From Capsicum annuum (lineage: Eukaryota > Streptophyta > Magnoliopsida > Solanales > Solanaceae): DNA of 64,000 nucleotides. The stretch's first letter is position 1. Every line of letters begins with the position of its first letter. Below are positions 46,078-57,641 of the stretch, one piece after another. The stretch covers positions 115,861,705-115,925,704 of the forward strand of contig NC_061120.1 in assembly GCF_002878395.1 (NCBI RefSeq), in the 5' to 3' direction. Position numbers and translations under genes: made by a program. Under the pieces are notes generated by a model. That model searched no databases. It saw only the letters and a program-made list of their open reading frames with translations, and was not told the origin of the DNA.

Positions 46078-46606
46078 TTGATTATAATGTTTTTTTTTGA
46101 TGAAATGAGTATGGGAAGCAGCCGTGCGAGTTCTAGTTCATCGTGGGAAGTAGATTTAAGAACATGTGAGACAAGATACTCACAGGATTTAAGAAACACA
46201 ATGGTGGAATTATTTGGATTTTCTGACAATGATAGTTTCCTCAACAAAGATGAAGATGCATCTATAGAAAATATTTTTATGGATAATTATGAATTCTTGT
46301 ATGATCCTAAACAAGGCCCCGTTGAAGGTATGCAATTTTCTAGTTTGGAAGTAGTTGCTGCTTTCTACCAGGAACGTGTTAAACATGTTAGTTTTAGCAT
46401 TATAAAAAGATTAATTATGAAATTGAAAGATTCAAATTCTCCCAAGTATGCTCTATTTACGTATGATAAAGGTGGTGGCAAAACAAAAAAAGTATAAGAT
46501 GTCTAAGAGGTCACTATGCGCTGCTAGAATTAATTGCTCAGTATAACCGAATGGAACATGTTGTATAAGTAGAGTGATAGTATATTACTTGCATGAATTG
46601 GATTCC
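46078..46606 (+). pseudogene. FAR1/FHY3-like gene, 5' part (split by retrotransposon)
   Basis: FAR1-family proteins are transcription factors derived from Mutator-type transposases. The open frame (46078-46497; a second start at 46105) encodes a serine-rich start and an acidic segment. The FAR1 DNA-binding domain follows: VEGMQFSSLEVVAAFYQERV, KHVSFSIIKR, KYALFTYDKGGG (the usual TCDKG cysteine is Tyr) and, after a frameshift at about 46495, KRSLCAARINCSV, one TAA, PNGTCCISRVIVYYLHELDS. The coding sequence stops at ATTCC (46602-46606), where the Athila-type element starts, and resumes at 61517. Whether it was a host FAR1-related gene or a Mutator-like transposase cannot be decided; no TIRs were seen around it. 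Confidence 0.88.
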
Positions 46607-48278
46607 TGATACGGCCAAATTACAACTCTCAGTAGAAAGTGTAGGCGGTCGCTGTCAAATATAGAACCCAACTCGGTTGGGTGTCGAATCCCACAGGGAA
46701 TACTGTGCTCACTAAGTGTCGTAATTGTTATTAGACTGTTGATCAGAGTTTCTTAACTAAAATAGGGTTTTTTTTTTAATTTGTAAAATGATAAATTGTA
46801 ACAAGATTAGTTCAACTAATGATTTTCTCTGTATTTCCTAACTTTACGAGATTAATCAAATCAGGGTTATGATCACTAAAATGCCAGCATCATTTGGGTT
46901 ATGAATTATTTATGAGGTCCACTTAACAAATCAATTGCAAGAAAGGTTGAATCCTATTCTATATCCATTAGTTTCTTAACCTAAATGGATAGGTTACCAT
47001 ATAATTTTATCAAACTCATAGGATGCCTTATTATTCAACCTAATTCTTATGTAAGCTAATCCTATTAGGGCATTAGCTATTACTCTAAAGGTTAAGGGCC
47101 TTAGAATTCACGTAAGCACCTTCTTTTCCCCACAAACACTTTCCTCTCAGACAAGTGGTGTTCTAGGGCTTACTCCTCAAGTTTGCACCAAGAAAAGTCA
47201 TGAAATTGAAGAAAGGTTTATGCAATGTTATTCAATTATGGAACTCAAATTGATTCCCAACCCATAGATGCATTTCACATTAAGGATCCCATAACCCTAG
47301 TTATGAGATTTAGCCACAACACTCCATAGAAGATAAAGAATTCATTCTTATATTATTCATAAATAAATGGAAAGTTTACTTACAAAGAACCCCAAGAATC
47401 AGTTCTTAAATATTAGTTCTTAAATCTTCAATGATCAGTTGTTTGATACTAACTTTCCCAAAAGTACTTGGATACCAAGAGGTTCAATAGATGAAAAGAA
47501 AACTTTTAAAAGGTAAAAGATGCGTTCTTAACCCTAAAAGTTAGTATTTATATGTCCCAGCTAAAAAAAGAATTGAAAATTTAAAAACGAAAAAACCGCA
47601 TCCCATTTAATGGTCCATATGACGGACCATCAATGATCTGATGGTCCACCATATTTTCCGTCACTCGATTTATCCAAATGGGAATTTCTGGATAATATCT
47701 GACGGTCCACCTGGCGGTCTGTCGATGGACTGACGGTCTGCCATCTTTACCGTTGTGGAGTCCTTTTGGAAGACAGCTTCTGGATAAGAACTGACGGTCA
47801 ATCTGGTGGTCCGTCCCAAGATTGACGGTCCACCACTTTGACTGTCACAGAGTTCTTCTGGAGAACAGGTTCTGGATAAGTGTTGACGGTCAATCTGGTG
47901 GTCCGTCCCATGTCTGATGGTCCACCACCTTGATCGTCACCAAGTCCCTCTGAGAAGTAGTTTCTGGATAAGTGTTGACGGTCCATCTGGTGGTCCATCA
48001 CATATCTGACGGTCCGCTATATTGTTCATCACTCGACTCGTCTGGAGGCCTTATTCTGGTTCAACTTAACGGTATATATGGCGGTCCGTTGTAAACCTGA
48101 TGGTGCGTCATTTTGACCGTCAATTCCCTTTTTCATCTACTTTTTTAGTTTTCTTCTGTGGTTATCTCCTTTCACCGAAACACTAAAAACCTTCATCAAA
48201 TATCACTTTGGTTGCTTGAAAACATACAGTTTTCCTAAGAAAATGATGCTAAATGTTCCGTAAAACATCGAAACGTCA
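46607..48278 (-). repeat. 3' LTR of the Athila-type element
   Basis: Minus-strand 3' LTR, ends TGATACGGCC (left) and ACGTCA (right, a decayed form of ACATCA). It carries a five-unit 92-bp repeat array (about 47687-48123). The ORF at 47798-48001 is a by-product of that array. Confidence 0.92.
47611..48123. repeat. 92-bp tandem repeats with hairpin arms, in the 3' LTR
   Basis: The word TCTGG recurs at 47687, 47779, 47871, 47963 and 48055, exactly 92 bases apart each time. Each unit has GACGGTC-type and GGTGGTCCGTC-type words. In the unit at 47779 GGTGGTCCGTC and GACGGTCCACC, eight bases apart, can pair at 10 of 11 positions. The array ends with GACCGTCAATTCC. It is in the U3 part of the LTR as read on the coding strand, where promoter repeats are common. 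Confidence 0.9.
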
Positions 48279-49671
48279 ACAACCTCAACTTATGATCATT
48301 TTTTGTCCTCAAGCAACTCAATACCAAATTGCGCAGATGAACAATAAAATGACAGGCAACCAACCATTGAAACATTCTCTTATGCAAACATTCACTCATC
48401 AGCTTAATCTCATGCATTTAGCACAACAGAATCCAAACCCAACATTTTTTATAATTTAGCACATAAGCATGAATGTTACATCCCATGGATAAAAGCAAAT
48501 TTAGTAAAACTTTGATTGCCCTCACAACAAAGAAGTCCACCACTCATTGTATGAGGTGGATACTTTCCAGCTCTCACACTCACAAAAAAACTTTCAAACA
48601 TATCCTAAGTACCCATAGGCCTGCCCTGGCCATACGCCACGTCCTCATGGTTGACTCACTAGGATCAAACAAGTCTTTTCAAGGCTTACAACAAGGTTTA
48701 GGATTAGGTGGGGTATGTTTCCGGGAGAAGTGACTCATTGAAACTTAACTCTCCTTGCCTTATAAATTTTCACCCTCAATCTGCTACTTATGTCATTTTT
48801 TTTTGAATAGAAGAACCAGTAAACCTCAACTTATGCTGATGCAGGCAGTGACCAATTGTTTCTAATTGGATTCTAGCTCACACTCCATTGAGGTCTTTTA
48901 TTTTTTGACACTATCCACCCTCAACTTAGATTCTTTGTCTAAGTTAAAATATACAATGTTAGCATTTGGCTAAGTTCAGAGCTGAATGTTAAAGTCCTAT
49001 GGAGAATTATTGACAGGGGTAGGAGGTTAAACCAATTCTTAGAGGTACAAAATGGGTTCAAACAGGAACAATCTTTCAGGACGGGTTGCTTCTTTAGGTT
49101 AGAAGGTTTAGAACTTCAAGGAGCCCTGTTATCTTATCCTAATGACTCCACTAGAAGACTGTATCCATGGCTCGGGAAATTTCTAGGTCTTATCCTATGA
49201 AAGAACTGCAAGTAAATCCTCACACCCACAGGCATTGAAGTTAAACATCCTTTACAATTCTTAGAATGTTCATTACATGATTCATGCACTTTTTTACAGA
49301 CCAATGCTGAATACAGAATTACTGATGGTTATTTGCACATGATTAACTAAAAAAGTAAATAATTATAGACACATGTTCAACGTTTTATGCCAACATCATT
49401 CATTCTCCATATTTACAACTAAGTGCTGAAACAGAACCAATTCATAGATTGTCATTAAGCACTTGTATTTACATTACGCTTTGAAGAGTTTAAATACAAA
49501 AATAAAAACAACCTAGACATACCACTTCTACTAGATAGCACATGATTTGATTCAGAATATCGGCAACAACATCCAACTATGGTGTAAATACCCCTACCCC
49601 ACATAAAAGTATGCGTTGTCCTCAAAGCAATAAATTACCGTACTTGAGAATTGAGATATTTATGTGGCCTC
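48279..49671. other. Athila-type element, non-coding stretch between ORF3 and the 3' LTR
   Basis: About 1.4 kb. Frames here (for example 48253-48459 and 48473-48733 plus) are short and unrecognised. The polypurine tract should lie just right of 48278 on the minus strand, where GTTGAGGTTGT is the best candidate. Confidence 0.5.
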
Positions 49672-52600
49672 TTACTCCTCTGAGGCATCTGTCAAGTGTG
49701 GTGAGTCTCTATCATCCTCACCCTGCAAAATGTTGGCCCCTATGGTGGTAGGAGCACTCATAACTTCACCCTCGATATTTTGAGGGATGGTTTCCCGAAT
49801 TGAACCTGCACTTCGCCCCCTTTCTGAGGCAGCACTAGTAGATACTCCTGCCGCTTTATTTTTTTGTTCTCTTTGCATTCTTTCAAATTCCTTCTTTGAT
49901 TTCTTCACATCTTTCTTTAGGTTGTACTGGTCTAACTCCTCAGGTGACATTGCTTCTCTCTTTCTCCTTTTTTCTTCTTTCCTTGCCGCTTGTTCATCCA
50001 GTTGCTGCTTGCCTTTATCCTTTACTGGTCTACCCATCAGATCTAAAATACCCTCATCATCATCACTTACCACCAGAGTCAGATAAATGCAGGCAGTGTT
50101 GATTGTTTCTTCTTTAACATAGATATGTCAGCCTTTGCCTGCTTAAATTCAGCCATGAGCTTGGCAAGATTAGGAAGAGATAGTAACCTTTTGTTGATGC
50201 GAGCTTCTATGTTATCCATCTGATGATAGGCGAAATTACGCGCCTATATCAATATATTTTGCCCATATTTTAGCCTAGTTTCGAGAACTAATTATCTATT
50301 TCGTACACTTTTAGTCCTTTTTCCTGTAAATGAGCTAACAAATGTGATTAGGAAAGTTTCAGGTATAAATGATGCAAAATACAGCAATTTATGGCTTACT
50401 TGACGCAAAAGAAAGCTCACAAACGAGATGGAAAGGAGCTGGACGCATAAAGGACTAAATCTGCTGCATGGAAAATCTGTCCCGGGCTAAAACAGCATTT
50501 CTGAAGACTTTGGGACTTACAGACACAAAGCTGGATTTTTGCCATAATACATTAACCTAGTGCAATTAGGTTATGTGTTTCATCATTCTATTTGGATTAT
50601 AATTTTGTAACCTTACCCTAGTACAATTGGGTCAAGGATTTCATTAGTATATTAGGATTTGGTTATTTATTTTATTAGTTTAGTAGGAGTAGGATAGGAG
50701 TATTATAAATACCCTATCATGTTAGAGATTTTAAAAAGGGGGGGAGACATTCTGACAATTCATTCATCTCCTTACAATTAAGACATCTTCCTACAACCCA
50801 TTCTCAATTCTTCATTCTTCTACTCTTAAATTCCACAACAAGAGAATCGTTACTTGCTACGGAATCACTAAAACCACACGCCAAACACCTACTATTCACG
50901 CCATCCACCATGCAAAGCGTGATATCCTTCGCATTCATGGGTAACTAAATCTCTTAGTTGGGGTTATGGAAGCCGAATGAGTTACTATCTATAGCTATGA
51001 GTTTGTGAGTTCAAGACAAGTATATTGCTTATATCATTATTCTCTTCATCTTAAATCTACATTCTTTGCGGTTCAAACACAAGAACACGCCATTCTAACA
51101 TCTAACCTGTTCGAGAGAAAGGTTATTTGTCTAGAAAAGAAGACGCATAGACCAACGCCAGTCTAACATCTGACTTGTTCGAGAGAAAAGTTATTTGTCT
51201 GGAAAAGAGATAATGTCAAGGTAGTAGGACACCCTTTCCTATTAAAAAGCTAGTGCCGTACCTGGACTAACTTCTTGGAGAATTCGTACCGTTAGTCACG
51301 CTTTAAGCTCGAGAGAGTTAAAGTGAAATAGTCCTTGTTTAGGTCGAGAGACGCTTGGATTTACCATCGACTACAATTCTCTATAAGCAATTACATGTCA
51401 AGACTCTACACACTCATAGCCAATAGAGACGTATACCTCAGAAGGTGGACATAACCCCAACGCCTCAATTCTCATTGTTTACAACACACGTGACAATCTC
51501 TCTTTATTTTGCTATTTTCAGTTCTTACCTTCTTGTTTTGGTTACATACTACAATCCCCCCTTTCCTACGAGACTTGCACTAAAAGTCTAGTAATTTCTC
51601 TTGCTTGTTGGCCAAGCTATTCTCTGTGGGATCGATACCCAACCCAGGTTGGGTTCTATATTTGCTAACGACCGCTTTACACTCCCACGAGAGCTGTAGA
51701 TTGAGCGTTATCACCATCCTCACTTGAATAGTTTGAAAAGGCCTGACTGCTTTGGCCACGATTTCATCCATAAAAGGTTTGAAATCTCCAGCCCACTTTT
51801 CTAACTGCTTCTGGAACCGCTTTTGATTCTTCACAACTTTGACCAAATTCACCAGGTTGAATCTGTATTCCGTAAAATATGCTCCACTAGCAAAATGCAT
51901 AGAATCTAACCCTGCAGATGTACCCTGGGGCACATAATTAGGAGGCACATATGTGGTAATGGGTAAAGGCATACCTTCAGGAATTTTTATGGCTTCGGGA
52001 ACTGGTACAGACTGAGACTGATATGCTAGAGGCTTGTTCACTCAAATGTCAAACTTTGACTCATCTCTTTACTTCTTAATGTCCTGTTTATGAGTGGATG
52101 AAATTTCATTATCAATGCCTCAAATCAGCGGCACACAGATTGTTTACATAATGCAGTAATCAAACATGGGAAAGGTATGGAAGTAGTCTGCTTATGTGCC
52201 CTCACAAACATCTCATCTGTAATTAGCTGGCCAAAATTAATGTCTAAACTTAAAATCAAATAGGCTACCATCACAGCCCTGTGATTATCCAGGTTTCTAT
52301 CTCCTTTAGTTGGCATTAACCTCAATCGAACAACAGCCCACCAGAACTTAGCCTTGAAACTAAGTGTGAATTTTGTAATGCGTTCTTTAGGGTTAGTTGC
52401 CTAGGATAGATTTCCATTATCAGTGATCAATGATGCTACCCAACATCTCTAGCCAGAAGCATTTCTTATTCTATATTCGAAATCAGGGACAACAGGTGGA
52501 GCTTTGTATGCTAGCCCAAATAACAATTTGTTGATAGTTTCGGCCGAGATATCAATAACAACTCCTCGAACTGGAACAGACTCCCTGTTTGGTCTATTCG

Positions 52601-53171
52601 AAATTGGAGTCCTCTTCGGACATTCAGCTTTTACCAGAAAAATATAATTTTCATAGAATTCCCTTACCCAGTTTGGTTGGTACTCCCCTGACGGTGTGCT
52701 CATCCTTGCCAATCCATAATTATTGAATCGGCATTCCAGTTTTAGATATTCATGAAGCTCCATGGCCATAATCTGATGTTCTTCAGAGAATGATCTCTGG
52801 ATCCCTCGAGCAGTGAGATCTAACCCATTATAGAACTCTTTTTGTGCTCCCTCAATTTGCCACTTAATAGCATCTCATACTTGGGGATCCTTCCATCTGA
52901 TCACGTTTTCAACTTTAGGTTCAAGAACTTCTCCTTAGTTCTCCGCATTAGCCGCTTCAGTTTCACCTTCTATGGGTAATAGTTGAGTTGAAGCAACTGT
53001 CGCTTCATCTGGGCTTGAATCTATAAAACTAATACTATTGTCACTCCCCTCCTCAGACTGGGGGATTATGATGGCTTCTCTTTCCATTTGCCTGGTGTTA
53101 TAGGTCGGCGCGGATGTGTTTCTACCTCGCTGAGATTTTCCTCCCTTGGTTTGTGTATTTTTAGAAGCCAT
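49672..53171 (-). pseudogene. Athila-type third ORF (env position), split by a solo LTR
   Basis: Minus strand, downstream of pol. It starts MASKNTQTKGGKSQRGRNTS at 53171. Next come PNWVREFYENYIFLVKAECP and VRGVVIDISAETINKLLFGL (52769-52449), typical of the 'putative plant transposon protein' domain in this ORF, then a middle part (52325-52125) and GDFKPFMDEIVAKAVRPFQT (52041-51719). After the nested solo LTR it resumes MDNIEARINKRLLSLPNLAK, then a lysine/glutamate-rich, coiled-coil-like tail (50073-49672). Several stops and frameshifts break it. I see no convincing signal peptide or membrane helix, so calling it an envelope protein would be unjustified. Function unknown. Confidence 0.75.
50221..51713 (+). 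mobile_element. Nested solo LTR in opposite orientation, 1.49 kb
   Basis: Begins TGATGATAGGCGAAATTACG and ends GATTGAGCGTTATCA. It is flanked by a perfect CCATC duplication (50216-50220 and 51714-51718). Its 3' end, with GTTGGGTTCTATATTTG, AACGACCGC and ACTCCCACGAGAGCTGTAGA, matches the coding-strand 3' end of the host element's LTR. So it belongs to the same broad LTR group but faces the other way. No internal region remains. It interrupts ORF3; removing it and one CCATC restores a continuous frame. Confidence 0.92.
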
Positions 53172-53219
53172 GTCACCTAAAAATGGATTAAGAAATCACT
53201 GCAAGGTAAAACACAGGCA

Positions 53220-54370
53220 AAATAGTTCACAGTGAGGCCTGATAGGAGATTTGACGGTCCACCAGTAGTGGGACGGTCCGTCAGATCCACCGTCAGCTTT
53301 ATCTAGTATGTTTCATTTTTTTTGACTTTTGGGATGGTCAACTTGGTGGTCCATCGAAAACTTGATGGTCCACCAGTCTGACCGTCAAATCCAATCTAGA
53401 AATTCATTGTCTTTGACCTTTGGGATGATCAACTTGATGGTCCATCACAAAGTTGACAGTCCGCCATGTTGACCGTCAGACCTTCATCCTTAGGTATATT
53501 TATGGGTTCGACTAATTTTTGGTGCAACTTAAGATCAAATCGATTTTTAGCTTGAGCAACATCATTAAAACCATATTTTAAGCAAAACTTCATCCACTAA
53601 ATCAAACTTAAGCATAAATCATTCAAACTCAACACCATTAGACTAAATCATGAAACAATCCATGCCCTTACTCTTCAAATGAACAAGAGGAAAGAAGTAA
53701 ATGCTCATACCTTGATGTTGCAGTATTCTACTTGCTTGAGACTTTAGAGACTGAAATACTTGCAACTTCTATCACTTTTGTTACTCTTTAGTTTGTGATG
53801 GGGATAGGGAAAGAATGACCTAGCTTAAATAGAAAAGTGATGGAGGAGTGGAGGAGTCTCAAATAGGATAACTCAGTTCAGGTTCTTTGAATCTTGGAGA
53901 AGTGGAAAAATCAAAGTTTATGGAATGGTTACAATGACTGTACCCACTCAATTTTATTCTTAAAATCTCATTCCGGGTCAAATACGGAGTACTTATAAAG
54001 AGTACCGATTTAACCCAACCCGATTCAGAATTAGGGTTAAAGTGACAGTCGAATAGACGGTCCGTCATAAGTGTAACGGACCACCACTGGGAACGTCACC
54101 CTTCAACTAAGTCGATGAGTTTCTATTTTGGTATGAAAGTTAATGGGATAGTCAACCATAGTCATGACGGTCCACCGAATTGGCCATCACTACTTACTAG
54201 AATGCAGGTCAACAGTCTCTCTTCTGACGGCTGCTTTGACGGTCCACCATATACTTGATGGTCTGCCACTCATGCCGTGATGCCCTATCTAGTGAATGCA
54301 TTTTCCTGCCTGTTTTTGACAGTTGAGTGTGGTGGTCCGTCAGTAGTTTGGCGGTCCATCAAGTGTACTG
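53220..54370. repeat. LTR-type hairpin repeats in the internal region before ORF3
   Basis: GACGGTCCACC, GGTGGTCCATC and GACCGTCA words like those of the LTR array recur at 53250-53480 and again at about 54055-54370. GGGATGGTCAACTTGGTGGT (53331) and GGGATGATCAACTTGATGGT (53422) are 91 bases apart, close to the 92-bp LTR period. They lie between the end of pol and the start of ORF3 on the minus strand. They may be copied from LTR sequence, or may act on transcription of ORF3; the sequence does not decide this. Confidence 0.8.
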
Positions 54371-54723
54371 TTGTAACTTTCCAGTAGCTCAAATATGCCT
54401 AATTTTCCTCTTTACAGCACTTCTGGTCCTGCACACTTCATAAACACATCAAAATTTCCCAAAAACATAAAATAGCCTCTATTTATGGTTACAACAACAT
54501 GTTGTGGGTTGCCTTCTACTAGTGCCTGATTTAACGTCGTGGTACGACTTAGGTATCTCGAATACTCAGACTTCATCGAGGTAAAAGATATCAACACTTT
54601 TTATTAGGTCTTTTGGACTAATATAAAGTTTGATTCTTTGCCTGTTCACTTTGAAGACACTACCATCTTCTTTTTCAAGATCGACTACTCCAGACGAGTA
54701 GACTTGGCTAATTTTAAATGGGC

Positions 54724-57640
54724 CTAACATTTAGACTTCAACTTACCCAGAAATAGCTTCAGTTTGGAGTTGAAAAGAAGGACCAAATCACCTTTTGTAA
54801 ATTCTCTTCGTGTGATCCTTTTGTCATGGTATTTGTTCATTCTTTCTTTGTATAAGTCAACTCTTTCATAAGCTCTAAGACAGAATTCATCCATCTCGTT
54901 AATCTGCTCCAATCTTAGATCAGCTGCTTTCTTTCAATGCATATTCAGCCTTTTTAGAGCCCACAAGGCCTTATGTTCCAGCTCAATTAGCAAATAACAT
55001 GCCTTCCCATAAACTAGCTGATATGGTGACATACCAATTGGTGTTTTAAAAGCAGTTTGATACACCCACAAGGCATCATCGAGCTTTCGAGATCAATCCT
55101 GTCTATTAGCATTCACAGTTTTGGCGAGAATGACCTTGATCTCGCGATTCGACACCTCCACTTGCCCACTAGTTTATGGGTGTAAGGAGTTGCTACACCA
55201 TGTTGTTTTACTCCATACATCGCCAGTATAGCCCTGAAGACTTTATTGCAGAAATAGGATCCCCCATCACTTATGATTGTTCTTGGTACTCCAAAGTGGG
55301 AGAATATGTTCTTTTTCAGAAATGCCACAACTCTTTTTCCTTCATTGTCAGCCAACACCACAACTTCTACCCATTTCGATATATATTCTACCGCTACTAG
55401 GATGTATTTTAACCCATACGAGCTTACAAATGGGACTATGAAGTCAATGCCCCATACATTAAATACTCTACTTCCATCATCTTGGACATTGGCATCTCAT
55501 GATGTTTGGAGATTGATACTTGTCTATGACATTGATCACATCTATGAACACACTCATATGCATCTCTGAATAGTGTGGGCCAATAATAGCCACTCTGCAG
55601 TACTTTTTGAGCAGTGCGGTCGCCTGCATGGTGACCACCAACTGGTGAAGCGTGGCATGCTTCCAAAATATTCAGCATCTCTACATCTGGTATACAACGC
55701 CTAATAACACCATCTCCACATCTTCAAAAAAGATAGGGCTCATCCCAAAAATACTGGGTGACATCATGAAGGAACTTTTTCCTTTGGTGAAAGGAAAGAT
55801 TATCTGGCATCACCTCACTTACCAAGTAGTTTGAAAAATCAGCATACTATGGAATCTGCTCGAACTTAGCAGCTAGTATTTTCTCATCCGGAAAGGAATC
55901 ATCAATATCTAACTTGTCATTGATTGCTTGTTCACATTCAAGTATGGATAAGTGATCAGCCACCTGATTTTTGCACCCCTTGCGATCCTTTACCTCAAAG
56001 TCGAATTCTTGAAGCAACAATACCCACCGGATCAATCTTGGCTTCGCATCTTTCTTAGACATTAAGTACCTCAGAGCTACATGATCCGTGTGGACCACCA
56101 CCTTAGTCCCTAGCAAATACGCCCTGAATTTCTTAAAGGCGTAAACCACAGCCAGAAGTTCTTGTTTAGTGACAGTATAGTTCTTTTGAGCCCTATTCAG
56201 GGCTTTGCTGGCATAGTAGATTGGATGAAATAACTTATCCTTTTTCTGGCCTAACACAGCTCCAAGCGCTACCCCAATAGCATCACACATTAGGTTAAAC
56301 GATTTTGTCCAGTCGGGAGAAATAATAACTGGAGCCTCCACTAAGTTCAGCTTAATGCATTCAAACGCCTGCCTGCAGTCATCATCAAAAGAGAACTTGG
56401 CCTTTTTTTCAAGAAATTTGCACATGGGTTTGCAACCTTTGAGAAATCCTTTATAAATATGCAATAGAATCCTGCATGTCCAAAAAAGCTGCGCACCCCT
56501 TTTACAGAGATGGGGGGAGGTAGTTTCTCGATAACCTCAACTTTGACCTTATCCACCTCAATACTTTTCGTAGAAATTTTATGACTGAGAACAATGTCCT
56601 CTTTTACCTCCAAACTGTGACAGGCCTGAGTGGAATTAGCTCGTTCTTCTAATTGGCCACTACCGTTATGCCTCTTTTCTTGGGCATACACTGTACAGGA
56701 CTCACCCATTTACTGTCTGAGATTGGGTACACCACTCCTGCATCTAGCCACTTGATGATTTATTTCTTTACCACCTCTTGCATAGGTGGGTTTAGGCGAT
56801 GTTGATGCTTAATAGTGGGTACACAATTTTTCTCTAACTGAATCTTATGTATATATATGCTAGGAGGGATATCAATGATATCTGCAATAGTCTAACCAAT
56901 AACTTTCTTATATCTCGTAAGAACAAAGATGAGAGCTTCCACCTATTGTTCGCCAAGATCAGCAGCAATAATAACTGGCAGCGTATTTCCACTACCCAAG
57001 AACACATACCTTAGATAACTAGGTAGCTCCTTCAAGTCTAACATTGGTGGCTCTTCAATGGATGGCTTCGCCGGTGGTGAAGGACGATTCTTAAGGTCAA
57101 GATCCAGCTTCTTGGGGGCATAAGAATATGACCCCATTCCTATCAAATCACAGACAATTTCTTTGTACTCATCAATATCCTCACAATCAAAGTTCATGAG
57201 TACAATAGCCAATGGCTCAACAGTAAGCTGCTCTTCCAAAGATAATTCTATCTCTTTCTCATAATAAATATCAACTATAGAGAACACATTCATTTCTTTG
57301 GGCTGCTTCATTGATTTGCATACATCAAAATGCACCACTTCATCGTTCATCTGGAATAAAAGCTCATTTTCTCACAGATCAATAAGCACACTTCCAGTTG
57401 CGAGAAAAGGTCGACCTAAGATTATGGGAACCTCGAAGTCCACCTTGCAATCCAAAATAACAAAATCTACAGGAAAAATAAAGGTAGCTACCTTCACTAA
57501 TACATCATACAGAACCCCAACAGGCCATTTTACCGACCTATCTACCATTACAAGTTGCATGTTGGTTGGTGTAGGATCTCCCAACCCCAACTGTTTATAA
57601 ATGGCTAGCGGCATTAAATTAATGCTAGCCCCGAGATCAC
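54724..57640 (-). pseudogene. Athila-type pol (protease, RT with core deletion, RNase H, integrase)
   Basis: Protease starts at [19 protein letters not shown] (active-site Asp-Leu-Gly at 57638-57630) after an in-frame TAA, and has [16 protein letters not shown] linker with MLDLKELPSYLRYVFLGSGN leads to early RT, WLDAGVVYPISDSKWVSPVQ. Sequence then jumps from NELIPLRPVT to VKEDIVLSHKIS, so about 130 residues including the catalytic FxDD motif are gone. RNase H (56464-55900) has [19 protein letters not shown] and [20 protein letters not shown]. Integrase has an HHCC finger (HASPVGGHHAGDRTAQ, CDQCHR) and a core with WGIDF, IISDGGSYF and a frameshifted QVEVSNREIK. It ends EMDEFCLRAYERVDLYKERM. 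Non-functional. Confidence 0.9.
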
Positions 57641-57641
57641 A

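Noticed and set aside
47798..48001. 67-codon minus-strand ORF with repetitive Asp/Gly/Arg composition
   Set aside because: Produced by the 92-bp tandem repeats of the Athila-type LTR.
49787..50102. Plus-strand serine-rich ORFs opposite ORF3
   Set aside because: Shadows of the lysine/glutamate-rich tail of the Athila third ORF on the minus strand.
50221..51713. Possible gene in the solo LTR with repeated CTGTTCGAGAGAAAGG words
   Set aside because: Target duplications and LTR-type ends identify it as a solo LTR; the repeated words are non-coding.
49672..53171. Calling the Athila third ORF an envelope gene
   Set aside because: No signal peptide, transmembrane helix or fusion-type features were visible; only its position resembles env.
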